NCBI GenBank assembly: GCA_032164245.1
Contig: JAVMKO010000009.1
Location: 83,556,712-83,620,711 of the forward strand
From: Sternotherus odoratus
Taxonomy: Eukaryota; Chordata; Testudines; Kinosternidae
Length of the DNA stretch: 64,000 nt
Direction of reading: 5' to 3'
The translations under genes and the position numbers were made by a program. Of the stretch, positions 16,915 through 52,100 are shown in pieces; the stretch's first letter is position 1, and each line of letters opens with the position of its first letter. Under the pieces are notes generated by a model. The model did no database searches, was not told where the DNA came from, and saw only the letters and a list, made by a program, of their open reading frames with translations.

Positions 16915-17130
16915 AGGCTCTTCACAGCCATCAATGAATTTAGCTGCACAACATCCCCGAGGTAGGTAAGTGGTATACCCATTTGACAAGGAAATGGAGA
17001 CAGTAGTTCAATGACTTGTCTGAGGTCACACAGCAGAATGGAGTGGGTAACACCAGGAACAGAACTGCGACTTTCCTGATACTGAGCCCACAGCTCTATC
17101 CACTCAGAACAGGCCTCATTGAGAGTTATG
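16915..17130 (-). mobile_element. MIR-type (CORE-SINE) remnant
   Basis: The stretch gaggtaggtaagtggtatacccatttgacaaggaaatggagac, then cttgtctgaggtcacacagcag and gcccacagctctatccactc, follows the reverse complement of the MIR consensus: core, then the ttgnccaaggtcacacagc block, then the tRNA-related end. It is an old copy just downstream of the STK26 poly(A) site. Confidence 0.75.
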
Positions 17131-17729
17131 TACAATAAAGCCCCAGGCATCAAGATGAGGATATAGCCTTCAATTACTACATTCAGAAAGGATCACCTCT
17201 AAGTAGCACCCCCTACAGCCCAAATAAAAGAACATCTCGAGGGGAAGGGACAATGGAATTAAAAATACCAGGTTTTGAGTTCTGAAAAATGAGTTTATAG
17301 TAGTTTAGTGAGATTTCTGGTGATGAGATAAGACAAGTACAAAATCAAAGTTAACTGTGGCACTATGTTTTCTGTACCTTGAATCTAAAATAGGAGTTCA
17401 CAGTGAAGTTTTGACATTCTGAAGTGTCTACAACTCTGTCAATGGTACTATCTATATAAATCTGCATGCACATGTATCGACATTATACTGCAATAATGAC
17501 ATCAAACTGAATACTGGAGTTGATCCACATGTCTAGCATTCCTCGCTGTCTAAATTCTGACAGGTGTTCTTTGGACAAGGACAGCACGGGAAAAAAATTA
17601 ACAGGCAACTCTTTTTGCAAGGAGCATTTTTGTTTAAATAGAAACATTTAAAACTTGGAAACCATAAAACAATAATTTTCACATTTAACTAAATCCAAAA
17701 TAAAATGCACAACAAAGCAGGGTCATGAA

Positions 17730-19625
17730 AGTTTACAGAACTTAAATATTTATTTTTAAACCATTTTAAACCCCAAAACATTGAAATAAGCTACATCTAT
17801 AAACAGATTTACAGGACTAACAACTACGTAAGCTATAGGAGCACTACAATTTGTATCTGTGATGCAGTTATTTTGTAAAGCCTCAGATCAACTGTATATA
17901 CAACTTTTGCTGCTTTTACACTTATAAAAATATTTATTTAATCCATAACATTATTGTTTTCAAAACTATTTCCAGACTTTTTTCTCAGATATAAATTCTA
18001 ATTGAGTTTCAGTTATATAGCAGATGAAAAGTTTTAAACAGAAACATTTCTTTAAAATTAAAACAAGGAGTTAAAAGTAATTTTTACAGTGTAGGCACCA
18101 TTGAAAATAATTGTCCTTGGCATGTCTAACCACCATCTCTCACGAGTGTCCTTTATATAAAAACGATGTAATGGCAACTTTTGACTAAAAATGCAGTATT
18201 TGTTTGCACACCGTTACTTTTTCAATATTTGGCAGATAGATTTCAGATTTCTTTAAAATGACTTTTGTGCAAAAACAAAATGTGCAGGAACCATAAAATA
18301 AACAAATCCAGCCTTTATCAAAAATAAATTTACACCAACAGTTCCACAGCTAAGTACTGAAATACAATCCCAGTTCAAAACTTCAGCATAATATACATAC
18401 TGGGTTGAAAAGAAAAAAAGATATTACCCACCTAGCAGTACCATAAATATATAACTGAAAGCAATTTTATAGTCTTACCTACTTCAGGAAAAAAAAAATC
18501 ATTCTGTACTGCACAGTACTACCTTTTTGTGAAAGAATATCTATAACTCAATTATTTGCATATTAACTGGTAAATACATATTTAAAATACACTTTCAGAA
18601 AATTATAAACAAATGATGTTGACGTACTGCATTTAATGTACTTTAAGAACAGAAGTGTATAAATATTTTACAGGAAAACACCACCACCACACAAAACGCT
18701 GGTGTTATACGGATACCTGCTTGTGAGGTATTTATCACGACACCCGACTTCTCTCTGGCTACCTCCCACCCAAGCATACAATGCGCCGTTTTTCTACTCA
18801 GAAGAAAGAAATTTAAATTAAATTGGACTTCAATTTCTGTCCATTATTGCCAAAGCCCCCTCCCCCCACCCCGCATCTGTATTGCTTTAAATTTCCTACC
18901 ATGATGAATAAGATTTAATTACTAATTCTAAATCTGTTCTAAAAGGTAATACATCTACTGTACATCAGGATATACCTGCTGCTACATATCACCTGCAAAC
19001 TACTGACATATTGCTCTCAAATATGTATAATCATAGAGCTGCCTAAAATACTGTACCAATTTAGAAGTATAATAGATATTGTTGCAGGTTTAGTTTCAGG
19101 GTATGATAAAACTATAGTGATCAAAGCAGGTGCTACAGCAACATCCTACCCACTGCATTACATGTGTTGAATATGCTTGTGAAAAAAAGCTATTTCCGAA
19201 GCTTGTTAGTGATTTACAAAAGTTTAACTTATGAATACAAAAGACCTGTACGTTCCCATCAATGTACAGTAACAAAAAGCATCAAAACATACTGTACTTG
19301 CACTTCCTATTAACTAAAGTAATGGCCACATCTAAAAGCAAAACTGCACCTCTACATTTATCTGATTAAACAGATGAAACTACAATATTAAAAGTTGTCT
19401 TTACAAAATAATTTCCTGAAAATATAAAACCATGTACACCATCACAAAATAGTTAAGTAGGTTCTTCCAAATCCTTGATCATCATCATCGTCCTTCTCAT
19501 CATCAATATGTTGCAAAGATCCAAAAGGCACAAGGAGCTCATGAGCTAAGCACTGCCAAGCTTGAAGTAGATTTGGTGGGTTTCACTGGGTCCGTATGAA
19601 ACAGCAGTCACTTATGGGAAGTTTC
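17730..19625 (-). other. STK26: STK26 3' untranslated region
   Basis: This non-coding stretch of the last exon closely follows the vertebrate STK26 3' UTR. On the - strand it includes tgccttttggatctttgcaa, agctcatgagctccttgtgc and ctattttgtgatgg soon after the stop, and a final AT-rich block ending ggggtttaaaatggtttaaaaataaa. The long AT-rich stretch at 17.7-19.6 kb, empty of repeats, is explained by this UTR. Confidence 0.85.
17749..17754 (-). terminator. STK26: STK26 polyadenylation signal AATAAA (- strand)
   Basis: On the - strand, aaaaataaatatttaag lies at the far end of the UTR, at the place of the final signal in the mammalian transcript. Cleavage would fall near 17730. Confidence 0.7.
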
Positions 19626-41571
<21,946 letters not shown>

Positions 41572-42111
41572 CTATAAAAAAAGAAGGAAAAGATTGTAAA
41601 CAAGTTGTTTTACCTATTGTCAAAGACTAGCCCTCCTCATTCCCCAAAAAGCAGATCATTCACATTTCCCCCCAGCTAGTATTAGTAAAATTATGTGTTA
41701 ATGCCATGCATTAATACATTGCTATACATTGTTTTCAGAAAGTTAAACTTAACTTCTGTTCACCTATTAGTTACAGTATATTTTGTGCAGTAAAATTAAG
41801 GACCTGATCCTCTGCTCCTATAAGTAACAGAGAGGAAGGAGCCAGCCAGGCAGGAAAATTCATCTCTGAGTTTCCCCACAAAACATCCCCTAAAGTGAAA
41901 GGAAGTGTTGGCACTATGTGAATTTCCAACTGTATAGTCATGTAACGGGCTAGGGAAAGTCTAGAAGTCCAGGGCAGGTAGAAGTGCAATCATCAATATC
42001 TGGGACCGTCTACAACTCAATTAACTTAAACAAGATCATGCCAATATATGGAGCAAAGCACATCTGATGCAGGTAGAATGCATGGCATCGATGCAGGTAG
42101 GATGCATGGCA

Positions 42112-42242
42112 TCGATGCATCCGATGAAGTGGGCTGGAGCCTACAAAAGCTTATGCTTCAATAAATTGGTTAGTCTCTAAGGTGCTACAAGTACTCCTGG
42201 TCTTTTGCGGATACAGACTAATACAGCTCCTACTCTGAAGCC
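42112..42242 (-). repeat. Dispersed repeat family F, copy 4
   Basis: The sequence gatgaagtgggctggagcctacaaaagcttatgcttcaat, then gttagtctctaaggtgctacaagtactcctggtctttt and gcggatacagactaatacagctcctactctgaa, is inverse to copies 1 and 2. A 34-bp stretch upstream (aggtaggatgcatggcatcgatgc) is a local tandem duplication at 42069-42117. Confidence 0.75.
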
Positions 42243-42927
42243 AAGTGTATATGTTTTCAGCCTAATCAGACTATTCTCTACTAGCTTCAAAGGTAACCAG
42301 CAACCAAAATCATTATCTCCAGTCTCAAACAGCAAGCAGCAGCAGGCGAGGCTAGTGCTACTTTGAATGATCACACCTAGATTTCACAGGAGGTAGACCA
42401 CAGTGTTACAATGTATACTCGTATTTGAGATACACCCAGTTTAAAGACTGAGAACTAAGAGTGACATTTTATATTGCACTTGAGACAAAACTAAACATAC
42501 AACCAAGTTAAAAACAAACTAAAACCCCGCAAAGTATAAAACCAGTACAATCACCCACAACAGATTAAGGAGGATATCTTCAGATAGTCCCAACAACATT
42601 TCATTATGTCAGAACATGGGGCAGTCATGTTTTCTTGTCAGCTAACCAAACCTGAAGTATTGGGTACTTGTGGAAAAGTGACTTGAGACTTTTCTCCTAG
42701 CCAGCCATGCAAAACTACAGCTGGGCTTCAAGAGACAGTGCTGTGGTGACCAACAACTGCACTGTCTGTTGCCTCCCACATGCTGGAGACAATTCCGGTG
42801 CTCCTATGCATAGGTGTGACAGTCTTACAGAAAGCATTTAGATGAGGTCATGAGGCAAAGAGTCTCTCTTTGGTGAGCACAGAAATTGCCCCAGTGGATC
42901 ACACCCAAAGCCTGTTTTTATCATTTA

Positions 42928-43375
42928 CTAGCACAAATACCCGGCGTTGCTCAGGTCCGTTGGAGGGGGAAAGGGGGGAGAGAGCTGAGTGAGTGCGGGG
43001 TCCATTGGAGGGGGGGGGGAGAGAGCTGAGCGAGTGGGGGGGCCGTTGGAGTGGGGAGAGGGGGGTGAGATTTTAAAAATTTTCGATTCTTACCTGAGGG
43101 GGGAGAGAGCTGAGCGAGTGCTGGGGCCGTTGGAGGGGGGGCGGGGGCAGAGAGCTGAGTGAGTGCGGGGTCCGTTGGAGGGGGGGATTACATCATAACT
43201 ATGTCACAGAGAACAGCAGGTGTTAACCTGCTGCCCAGCTGATGTGAATGGGCTTTAAAGAATTTCACCCCTAGGGGGCGTCAAGAGGTGAGATTTGAAA
43301 AATTTTCGATTCTTACCCTGATTAGGACCCTAAAGCCTAGAACTGTACCAAATTTCAAGTCTCTAACACAAGTCT
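42928..43375 (-). mobile_element. Helitron copy, 5' truncated, - strand
   Basis: On the - strand it ends gagcaacgccgggtatttgtgCTAG before a T, with the same hairpin and CTAG end as the copy at 21461-22435. It also shares tttcaaatctcacctcttgacgcccc and acttgaaatttggtacagtt. The other end is cut within the first 100 bp of the element. The middle again holds G-rich tandem units, here of the gagagctgagcgagtg type. Confidence 0.75.
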
Positions 43376-44490
43376 GTCTTCCTGTGTTGGGAGGCTCATC
43401 CCCAGTGGCAGTGTGGACAGAAACAATCTCCAACTACTAGGAAAGCCTGAAAGCATGAGGTTTAATGACAAATTTTTTGGAAGGGATACTAATCCCTATA
43501 CATGTTCAAACCTTATTTTAACCTTGCTACGGCAGTGATTTCCACAGTCCAATTTTTCATACAGTGATCAGATCACTATAATATGGAGACTATGAAAAGG
43601 AGAAAGGAGGCCCAATGTACTTCAATTCAAAACCTCCCTGGGTGTTAATAAGGTCATCCTCCTCTGTTGAAGAAGAAACACTAAACCGGAGACCAAGGAC
43701 TAAGGTGTTAATGGGTAGAATACTCTGGACAAGATTCCCATCGAGCTGATGCCGTAGTTTTCTTCCATGCTCGCCACTTCTTACCCCTTTTGCTTGGTAC
43801 AATCTCCCTTCATTTCTGCATCAAATCACCATCCTCCTCTGATTCACATCCTTCCTGAAAAACTCACTTCTTCAAAGCCTGTCAACACTAATCCAGGACT
43901 CAAAATACAAGTGAATCTAAAATTTACAGAGAGCGAAAACTGGAGCATGTAAAAATGCATTTCCTTTTAGATATAAATTCTGATCTCACCAAAAAAGAGT
44001 TTAGCTCTAATTAGATTAAAAAACCCAACAATTTGCAAGCAGCAGATTTTACCTCCCACTCTGACAAGCTGCAGCCTCATTTTGTAGATCAGTATCTTTT
44101 CCACCCTCTTATTCTTCTCTGGTTTTCTGTCCTTTGTGTCTAAGTTTAGGCAGCAAGTTCCACAGGGCCAGGACATCATCACTATATTTGCCTGTAAAAT
44201 CCCAATCACTCATCTGTTGCTACATGGAGTATGAAGTCCTGTAGTCTGCCTCTTAAACTGGGTTGTTGATGGGGGTTTGTCTACATACGTATTTCTGTTA
44301 GAAATATGGGCGCTCATGGAGGTGTCTCAAAGATTTCAGCTGCTTTAATGTGACTAAGAAGTGCCACATTTCTAAAACTCTGCATGGGACCCGTTACTAG
44401 GTTGCCACAAAGTGTAAGTCAGTATTATCAGCGTTGCCAATGTAGGGAAATGCTTGAAAGGACATTTCAGGAACTCTATTTCAAGGACTA

Positions 44491-45688
44491 CAGTGAAACC
44501 TCGATATAACGGATTAATTCGGGCGGGGGGGTATCCGTTAAAACCGAAAGTCCGTTATTTAATAATTTTTTAAAATCATTAAATAACGGACTTTCGGGTG
44601 ACAACGGACACCCCCCCGCCCGAATTAGTCCGTTATTTAATTAGTCAGCCCACCCCACCCCCTCCCGGCTCCCCGCTGCGGGGAGCCGGGCGGGGGGTTG
44701 ACAGCTCCCGCCTGGCTTCCAGGTGGGGGTGAGCCGAGCGGGATCTGTCAAACCCCCCGCCCGGCTTCCCGCTGCGGGGAGCCGAGCGGAGGCTCTCAAA
44801 CCCCCCCCCCCGCCCGGCTTCCCGCTGCGGGGAGCCGAGCGGGGGCTCTCAAACGCCCCCCCGCCCGGCTCCCCCCAGCGGGGAGCCGGGCGGGGGGGTT
44901 TGACAGCTCCCGCTCGGCTCCCCCCAGCGGGGAGCCGGGCGGGAGCTCTCAAACCCCCCCCCCGCCCGGCTTCCTGCTGCGGGGAGCCGAGCGGGGGCTC
45001 TCAAACGCCCCCCACGCCCGGCTCCCCGTTGCGGGGAGCCGGGCGGGGGGGTTGACAGCTCCCGCCCGGCTCCCCCCAGCGGGAAGCCCGGCGGGAGCTT
45101 TCAAACCCCCCGCCCAGCTTCCCGTTGCGGGGAGCCGGGCGGGGGGGTTTGACAGCTCCCGCTCGGCTCCCCCCAGCGGGGAGCCGGGCGGGAGCTCTCA
45201 AACCCCCCCCCCCGCCCGGCTTCCCGCTGCGGGGAGCCGAGCGGGGGCTCTCAAACGCCCCCCCCCGCACGGCTCCCCGTTGCGGGGAGCCGAGCGGAGG
45301 CTCTCAAACCCCCCCCCCCCGCCCGGCTCCCCGTTCCGGGGAGCCGGGCGGGGGGGTTGACAGCTCCCGCCCAGCTCCCCCCAGCGGGAAGCCCGGCGGG
45401 AGCTGTCAAACCCCCCGCCCGGCTTCCCGCTGCGGGGAGCCGAGCGGGGGCTCTCAAACGCCCCCCCCCCCTGCCCGGCTCCCCGTTGCGGGGAGCCGGT
45501 GGGGGGGGGGGGTTTGACAGCTCCCGCAGGGGTCCCCGCTGCGGGGAGCCGGGCGGGAGCTGTCAACCCAGCCGGCTCCCTGGGGCAGGAGCCGGCAGCC
45601 CCCAAAACGGATTTCGGATGCATCGGAAATTTTGTCCGTTGCATCCGAAGTCCGTTAAATCGGGGTCCGTAAAATCGAGGGTTTACTG
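44491..45688. mobile_element. Tigger/pogo-like MITE enlarged by a minisatellite
   Basis: Termini cagtgaaacctcgatataacgg and cgtaaaatcgagggtttactg with TA on both sides (44489-44490; 45689-45690) match the 383-bp copy at 25761. The inner hairpin is also shared (cggattaattcgggcggggg ... cccgcccgaattagtccg). The extra 815 bp are an expanded GC-rich array in the place where the shorter copy has about two units. Confidence 0.88.
44655..45595. repeat. GC-rich minisatellite inside the Tigger-like element
   Basis: Around twenty units of 40-50 bp are built on ccgcccggcttcccgctgcg, then gggagccgagcgggggctct and caaac. Each unit is itself a small inverted repeat (cccgctgcggggagcc; ccggctcccc...ggggagccgg), and unit variants alternate in a higher-order pattern. 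Units code for Ala/Gly/Pro/Arg-rich open frames on both strands, up to 220 codons; no codon-level constraint is visible and these are taken as artefacts. Confidence 0.9.
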
Positions 45689-47117
45689 TACCTTCAGGGC
45701 TTCCTATGAGTCACAATGAAAGTTGTTTGAACATTATTTTTGTTATAATCTTAATCCAAGTAAAATATTGTGAGGGAGGGGGAAGTCCAGGCTTTTGAGT
45801 AAAGGAATATTTGGTGGAATAACATGGGTTGAGTGTTTATTTTGACATGTCAGGGAAGTCCTGTGCCACCTCATTGCTGCTGAACAGCAATCAACCAGTG
45901 TCCCTGTTCTGATGGGAACTGCTCTTGGTCTCCCCCTGTTGGACATAATTCTTTTGTTCTTGTTGTGATGGTAAAACACTTGGGTGAACCATAATAACTA
46001 GGTCTATATTTCTTTTAAAAAATACTTGATTAAAATTTCTCTTTTTTGTACTTTCAAATAAATATGGTGACAGTCAGGAACAAGTGGTGGTATTCTAGCT
46101 GATTGACAGGTTTAATACAAGGATTACCAGGTATTTTTTGTAGACCCCCGCTTCAAGTGAACTAGTGTGGAGTACCCCTGTCTCCCCAACATCCTACAAA
46201 TGGAGTCTGGTGACATGAGAAATGAGGTACATGTTTAACTAAGCAACTGGAACAAGAACACAGCTTCCCAGGTGTTTTATTTTGGTGGGTTTTTTTGCTA
46301 TAGCCTCCCACCCAATCCATCAAAAGAATTTCTCCTTCCGTTATCTCTCTCCACCTGTTTTCCAAATTGCAGCAGCAGCACCACCACCACAAAGGGCGAG
46401 CCTCAGAAAGAAGTATGCAAACAGCAGGAACTGGGAGCCTCCGTCACCTGCTTAGCAGGAGGCAGGAACAGTAGTGGGAGGAACCCCCAAGCCACCGGTC
46501 ACCCAGCCAGGAGGCAGATGGCTCCCGGTGAAGGCATTTCACTGTATGGCAAGTGTCACAGTCCCTATCATAAGGGGTTTAGCTGTGTACACATGCAGCT
46601 TTGAGTCTAATGGATTGGATACCTTCCATGAAACAAAGCTGGGGTGTCCGCCCAGGACCCAGCAAACAGGTGCCAATGAGTAAAAGCTGCCTCAGATTCC
46701 AAGGATTAGGTGGTCATGAAGAATGAATCGCCTACTCATGCCTGGAAGCGGACATGCAAGGCCAAGGATGAGAGACAGTGGCAAGACAGAATAGGAAAAC
46801 TTGTATATTTAGTCTGTGGATAATTTTAACTTTGGACTTCTGCATCCAAGGCAAGCAGGCAGTCTTATTTCACTTGACTATCACAATCCATATGTTCTCT
46901 ATTTTATAATTAAGGTGTCATTCATGTGTCTATTACTGTCCAGTGGCTATGTCTACGATACAAAAGATGTGTGTTTTGCACAGGACTATCTGAAGTCTTT
47001 AGATTTCTGGGAAAGCCTCATTTGGTCACAAAATAGTGACACTCACTTGTCTTGTACTCTGGAAACTGAAAGATTAATTCCCTGCCAGAGACGGTCTATA
47101 ATGTAAATACTTTAGAT

Positions 47118-47469
47118 CAGGCTTGTCCAACCTGCGGCCTGCGGGCCGCATGCGGCCCAGAACGGTTATGAATGCGGCCCAACACAAAATCGTAAACTTA
47201 CAACGTTATGAGATTACGTCCACAAATAACGGAGTATTATTCGTAATTCGCATTATAATTGCAAACAGTTCAACCAAAAAAACCAAAAAACTGATAAAAT
47301 TGACTAATAAAATAAAGAGCGAGAGGACTCTAATGTTGCGTAAAATGATTTGTGACAAAGAATTTGTGTGTACTAGGCATAACGCGTGGCCCAAGACAAC
47401 TCATGTGGCCCAAGACAACTCGTCTTCTTCCAATGTGGCCCAGGAAAGCCAAAAGGTTGGACACCCATG
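47118..47469. mobile_element. hAT-type non-autonomous element with 8-bp target duplication
   Basis: It begins CAGGCTTGTCCAACCTGCGG and ends AAAAGGTTGGACACCCATG, flanked by CTTTAGAT at 47110-47117 and 47470-47477. The interior is AT-rich, unlike the other hAT copies here, with a repeated tgtggcccaagacaactc near the right end. A possible internal coding remnant (NSSTKKTKKLIKLTNKIKSE) has no recognised family. Confidence 0.88.
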
Positions 47470-48534
47470 CTTTAGATATTGTGGAAGAAGAGAGTTGGCG
47501 CAACCAATTTTAGAATCTGAAAGAGAAAGGAAATAGCCTAGGCCTCAGAGCAGTTATCAGAAGTTTTATTTCGCCCATGAGAGAGAGAGACAGACAGACG
47601 GCAAGTCCTTTACAGCAGCAAAAAACATTTTCCTAACTCCACCAGCTGGAAGGAGACATCAACCAGTCTGGGCTGCCTTATGAGAACACAGAATTCAAAA
47701 CAGAACTCTGGTGCACAATTATATACACATTTTAAAAAAAATCATTGGATTCCCATTGGCCCAAGAACTAGAGCTGTGTCCACGCTAGGGAAGTTGATGA
47801 GCGATACCCATTAGTGACTAGTGCACCCCCTCAGACCACAATGCAGGATCAGGGCCTCCCCCTAAGGCATTCAACTGCAGAATCTGATCAAATGGAGACA
47901 GAGCTGGGTGTCACCTGGACATTGAAGGCAATGCAGTAGAATCTGTCTACTATCTCAGCGACCTGACATACAGAGAGCATGAGAGAATCAACACAGGAGC
48001 TTGATCACCCAATACCAAGAAGCTCTATATCACAGACAAGTTTAACACCAGACTGAATGGGTCACAAACCCGAGACTTGTACAACTAAAGCTGCCTCACT
48101 ACAAACCCTTGATAACCTTCCCCCCCAAAAGGAGATTCAAGAGAGAAAGAAACTGAAGAGATGTTAACATCTAGAGATGGTTTCTTGAATAGAGGATGAT
48201 CATCATCCTCTTGAGCAATAGTTACTCATTGCCCTCAGAGAGCGAGAACAAAAATCCCCTTCAACATCAGGGTCAGCCTCAGCCCAAAGAGATACGGGTC
48301 CAGCTTTCTGAAGCTCACCAGGCACTTTCCAGGATTGCAGCAAGCATCACCTCCTGTTTTTCCCCTCCCTCAATAGGGTTCTGCTACCCACAAAGGCAGA
48401 CAATTCACTCGGGGGCAAAGTATTCTTACATGTGAAGCAACCCATATACTTCCACTAATATCAAATACTTCACTGTTACCAAGCAGAGAGAACCTGGAGT
48501 AACAAGGCTAGCGACCATGTGGAACAGTTTAGCT

Positions 48535-48870
48535 CAGGGTTTCTCAAACTGGGGGTCACCGAACACTCCCCGGGGGGTTGCGAGCTCCTGCCGCCGCAAC
48601 TTGCGGTGATTGGGGCTGGGGCACGGCCGGCCCGCAGCGGGGACGGGGGACCGGGGCGCTCCCGGCAGCCCGCCCGTGGCGGAGATGGGGGACCGGGGCG
48701 CATGCGGCAGGGACCGGGGGGGGGGGGGCGCACACGCGTTTTTTTCTTTTTTTGGTGGGGTGTTTTGTTTTGTTTTTTTTTGTAATTCGGCGGCTTTTCG
48801 GCGGAGGGGTCGCGCCGCGCCGCCGGATCACAAAAAGGGGTCGCGGTCTCAACCAGTTTGAGAACCGCTG
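48535..48870. mobile_element. hAT (Charlie-like) MITE with 8-bp target duplication
   Basis: It begins CAGGGTTTCTCAAACTGGGG and ends CCAGTTTGAGAACCGCTG, flanked by GTTTAGCT at 48527-48534 and 48871-48878. The interior is GC-rich, with a T-run near the right. There is no transposase. Confidence 0.9.
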
Positions 48871-49068
48871 GTTTAGCTGATCCACACTTTTGCCTTTGCT
48901 ACAGCTGACATGAAGTCCTTCCTCCCCTCCAGTACAGCCATGGCGTAGAACTTTCCCTCTCAGAACCAGTCAGACTCAGCAGGAGATTTCTTTCCAGTGG
49001 CACGCCAGCTGCTTTCCCAGGCATTTTAGAATCAGATCACTTGCATATTATGGTAACAAATGCTTGCA

Positions 49069-49194
49069 TCTGACGAAGTGGGTATTAGCCCACGAAAGCT
49101 TATGCTTCAAAACTTTATAGTTAGTCTTTAAGGTGCCACAGGACTTTGTTACCTCTGCTATTCCAGACTAACATGGCTACCTCTCTGATTCTTG
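49069..49194 (-). repeat. Dispersed repeat family F, copy 5
   Basis: The sequence gcatctgacgaagtgggtattagcccacgaaagcttatgc, then gttagtctttaaggtgccacaggactttgttacctctgctattcc and agactaacatggctacctctctgattc, is the most complete single copy. Its left half matches copies 1, 2 and 4, and its right half matches copy 3. Confidence 0.8.
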
Positions 49195-52100
49195 CATATT
49201 ATGGTGACCCATGAGAGACGGCTTAGGAGAGAAGATTATTATTATTATCGTTCTATTAGACCATTAATAGTGTGTGGCTTACATACAAGAAACACTGTTC
49301 TTCCTCAGAGCCAGCTGAAACCCTTACTTGTACCACAAGTGGTCAAGACTTCTACTTTATGTCTCACAAAAGAGACCTGCCTAGCATCAATCATGCTAGA
49401 GAATCTGTTTGGCCTCCGAGATTATGATCTAGTGAATTACCAACACCCTTTTCTGAAGTACCTTGGTTTTGCTTCCTTTTGTGGGTGGAGGAGGGGGAAC
49501 TCCCATCAGTCTAGAACTGGCCAGACTGAACCCTGCTTTGCTCATGAGATCAGACAAGGCAACAGCTGGAGACAGCACAGAACTGGGCTTCAACGCTTGG
49601 AAGCACAGTATTCTGCTTCATTCAATTATTGCAATTCCAGTATACTAAACTTCAGAAAACAATTGCTTATTAAGTTTCCCTTCACTGACGGTACACAGAA
49701 GTATGGTGTGGAAGACCACTCACAACAACAAATCTCTCAAAGGAGGCAGTCCAAATGAATTAATATAGACTATCGTCACGAGGTGCACAAGAGTTCAAAG
49801 AAGGGAGGCATCTCCATCTACGAACAAGACTACTTGAAATGGACCCGTGAACCATACTGTAGCTAGATGAAGCTAGCAACCTTTCCCGATCAACTTGTTA
49901 AAAGTAAAAAACCACCCCTCAATCGAATAGAAAAATCAGCTTCTAGCTTTGGGGTACATTTCTGGAAAAAGTCAAATGCCTCATGATGTAAGTAAATGTG
50001 TCTCCAAGCTGCACTCTTTTCTATTTACTTCTCCAAACTTTCTTTCCACGCCTAACAATTCCTGCTATTACACAATGTTCCAGATGTATGGACATGCACA
50101 CTGTCACCTTCATGACAAGCTCCAGAGGAATTCAAGCTCTTAAGCCTCTCTCCAAGCAACATAAACAGTTGTCAGTAAACAACTAGCTGTTCTCCTGGTC
50201 AAAAGTTAATGACACTAATATACTTATCAAGAAACAAATGCAAAGGATCTGGGAGATCGTTTTCCCCAGTTTTAACCTCATTAATCCTATATAAGTGGAT
50301 ACTTTCAAAAACATTCTAAAATTCAGATGATTACATGTCCTTTCAAGCTCCGACAGCTACTGAAATACAAGATTTAATGTATACTCAGAGCACTGGAGAT
50401 ATTCCTTCTAAATTTCAGTCTAGAATTAAATGTATTCATACTAGATTATAAATTTAATATATTTGGAATACAGTTCTATAATCAAAATATAATTAGCCTT
50501 TCACAAGATAGTTCTAAATACCAAAAGTCAATTACCAAGAATGGATTTTCCATAAGCAATGTGTGTCAGAAAATTAGCTACTAGTACTACTGGGACCAAC
50601 ACATAAAGCACAAGACACTTACCACAGTTTCAGTCCATGCCAATATAAATAGAACATGTATGTGCTATTGTTGAAGACAGAAGAGGAGATAATGTCTAAG
50701 AAAACAATATATATATATATAATTCTCTAGTTTCCACTTCTCTAAAACCCTGGAGATACAGATTATAGGTTCTGGTTTTCTTTTTAAAAAGCAGCATTCC
50801 TCCTATCATGAAAAAAAATCCAACCGTTTATTGAAATGCATTGTCTAACTTGCAAAGAAATATGATTGTGTGATAATCCCAGCTGTCCGAATTGTTCCTC
50901 CTTAAGAGGCAAGTGGATAATCATGAAGTTCTGGTTCTAAAAGGCTAAAAATCCAGGTAATTTTCCCACACTCAATCTCGTTGTCAAATCTTCCCCAGTA
51001 TCGGGATGCTATGGAATCTGGCTCATGTTACATGCCTTGTTCTATTTCTCATCACATTTGGAGTAAGATGAGCATGAATGTGCATCTTTCATACATTTAC
51101 CTAAGAACCTAACTCACTGGAAGGGGTCAGAAACTGCCAAATAGTTTGATCTATGTGCTTAGATCTATGTTGGCCGTTCATTGCCACTGATCAGGGCAGA
51201 AGTAAATTAAAATCCATAGGGACACTTTCCACCAAGACCAGGTCTACGCTTGAAAGGCTTTGTCAGTTTCGATATACCAAAACACTTTGCCAGCAAAGTG
51301 ATTCTCGTGTGGACAGGCTACACTAGCAAAACGATGCTGACAAAAAACACAGTGTATTTCAGCCTTCCTCACCCTCACCCCCAAAATAAGTTTGCAAAAG
51401 TGTAGTTTTGCCAGTAAGCCAGGTGTACGCTAGGGTTTCTGCCAGTACAGTTGTGTCTCGAAATCAGACCTCATTACAACCTGACCAAGATAGCTATACA
51501 GGCATGTCGTGTCTTACACGAGGGTTCCGTATGCCTATATGGGCAAAACAAAGTTTGAAATGTACAGCTGGCCTAAGGATAAGACTGAAGAGATCTTCGG
51601 CAGAGCTTGGGAGCTCTTATCTTCATGAGAAGCTTCTCTTTAAGCTCCTGCACTATGTTAGTATTGTTCACAGAAACTAGGTAGGGGATGCATTTTTTCT
51701 GAGATTTACTTCTCTGTCCATCTGTTCTTTGGGCAAGACTACCCCTCAGCTAGAATAAATGTTTCTTGCTCTTCCACTGGTATTAATCAAATTTAGGCAT
51801 ACAGAGCATTGATTAGTTCTTTGGATTTTGTAAACTTTTAGGACTTTCCAGCACAACCACCCTTCCCCTTCCAAGACTGTTCATGTGCAGACTTGATAAT
51901 GTGCTATAAGCGAAGTAGAGAGGAAATCCAAGTTCCTGTGGGCTGTGGCAGTGAAGTATGGACTTGCTGGTGCTTGTTTGAGATCTTCCAGCTTAAGTCC
52001 CACAATCTCCCCTCCCACCATACAAAGGTGGGAAAGACTGTTTCAGGAGTCTTGAGTCAATTTTATTTCTCTGTGGCTGCCTAATAGTTCCAGATACAGC

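Noticed and set aside
44641..45644. Ala/Gly/Pro/Arg-rich frames on both strands over the Tigger-like element
   Set aside because: They come from the expanded GC-rich minisatellite, with no codon-level constraint visible.
49192..49758. 188-codon + strand frame in the STK26 intron
   Set aside because: No recognised domain, no splice-site support and antisense to the gene; the coding claim cannot be supported.
50600..50660. Donor-like gtaagtg on the - strand in the first intron, after a short ATG
   Set aside because: The ATG is followed by a stop after one codon and the sequence does not resemble STK26 exon 1; an untranslated exon cannot be excluded but is unsupported.
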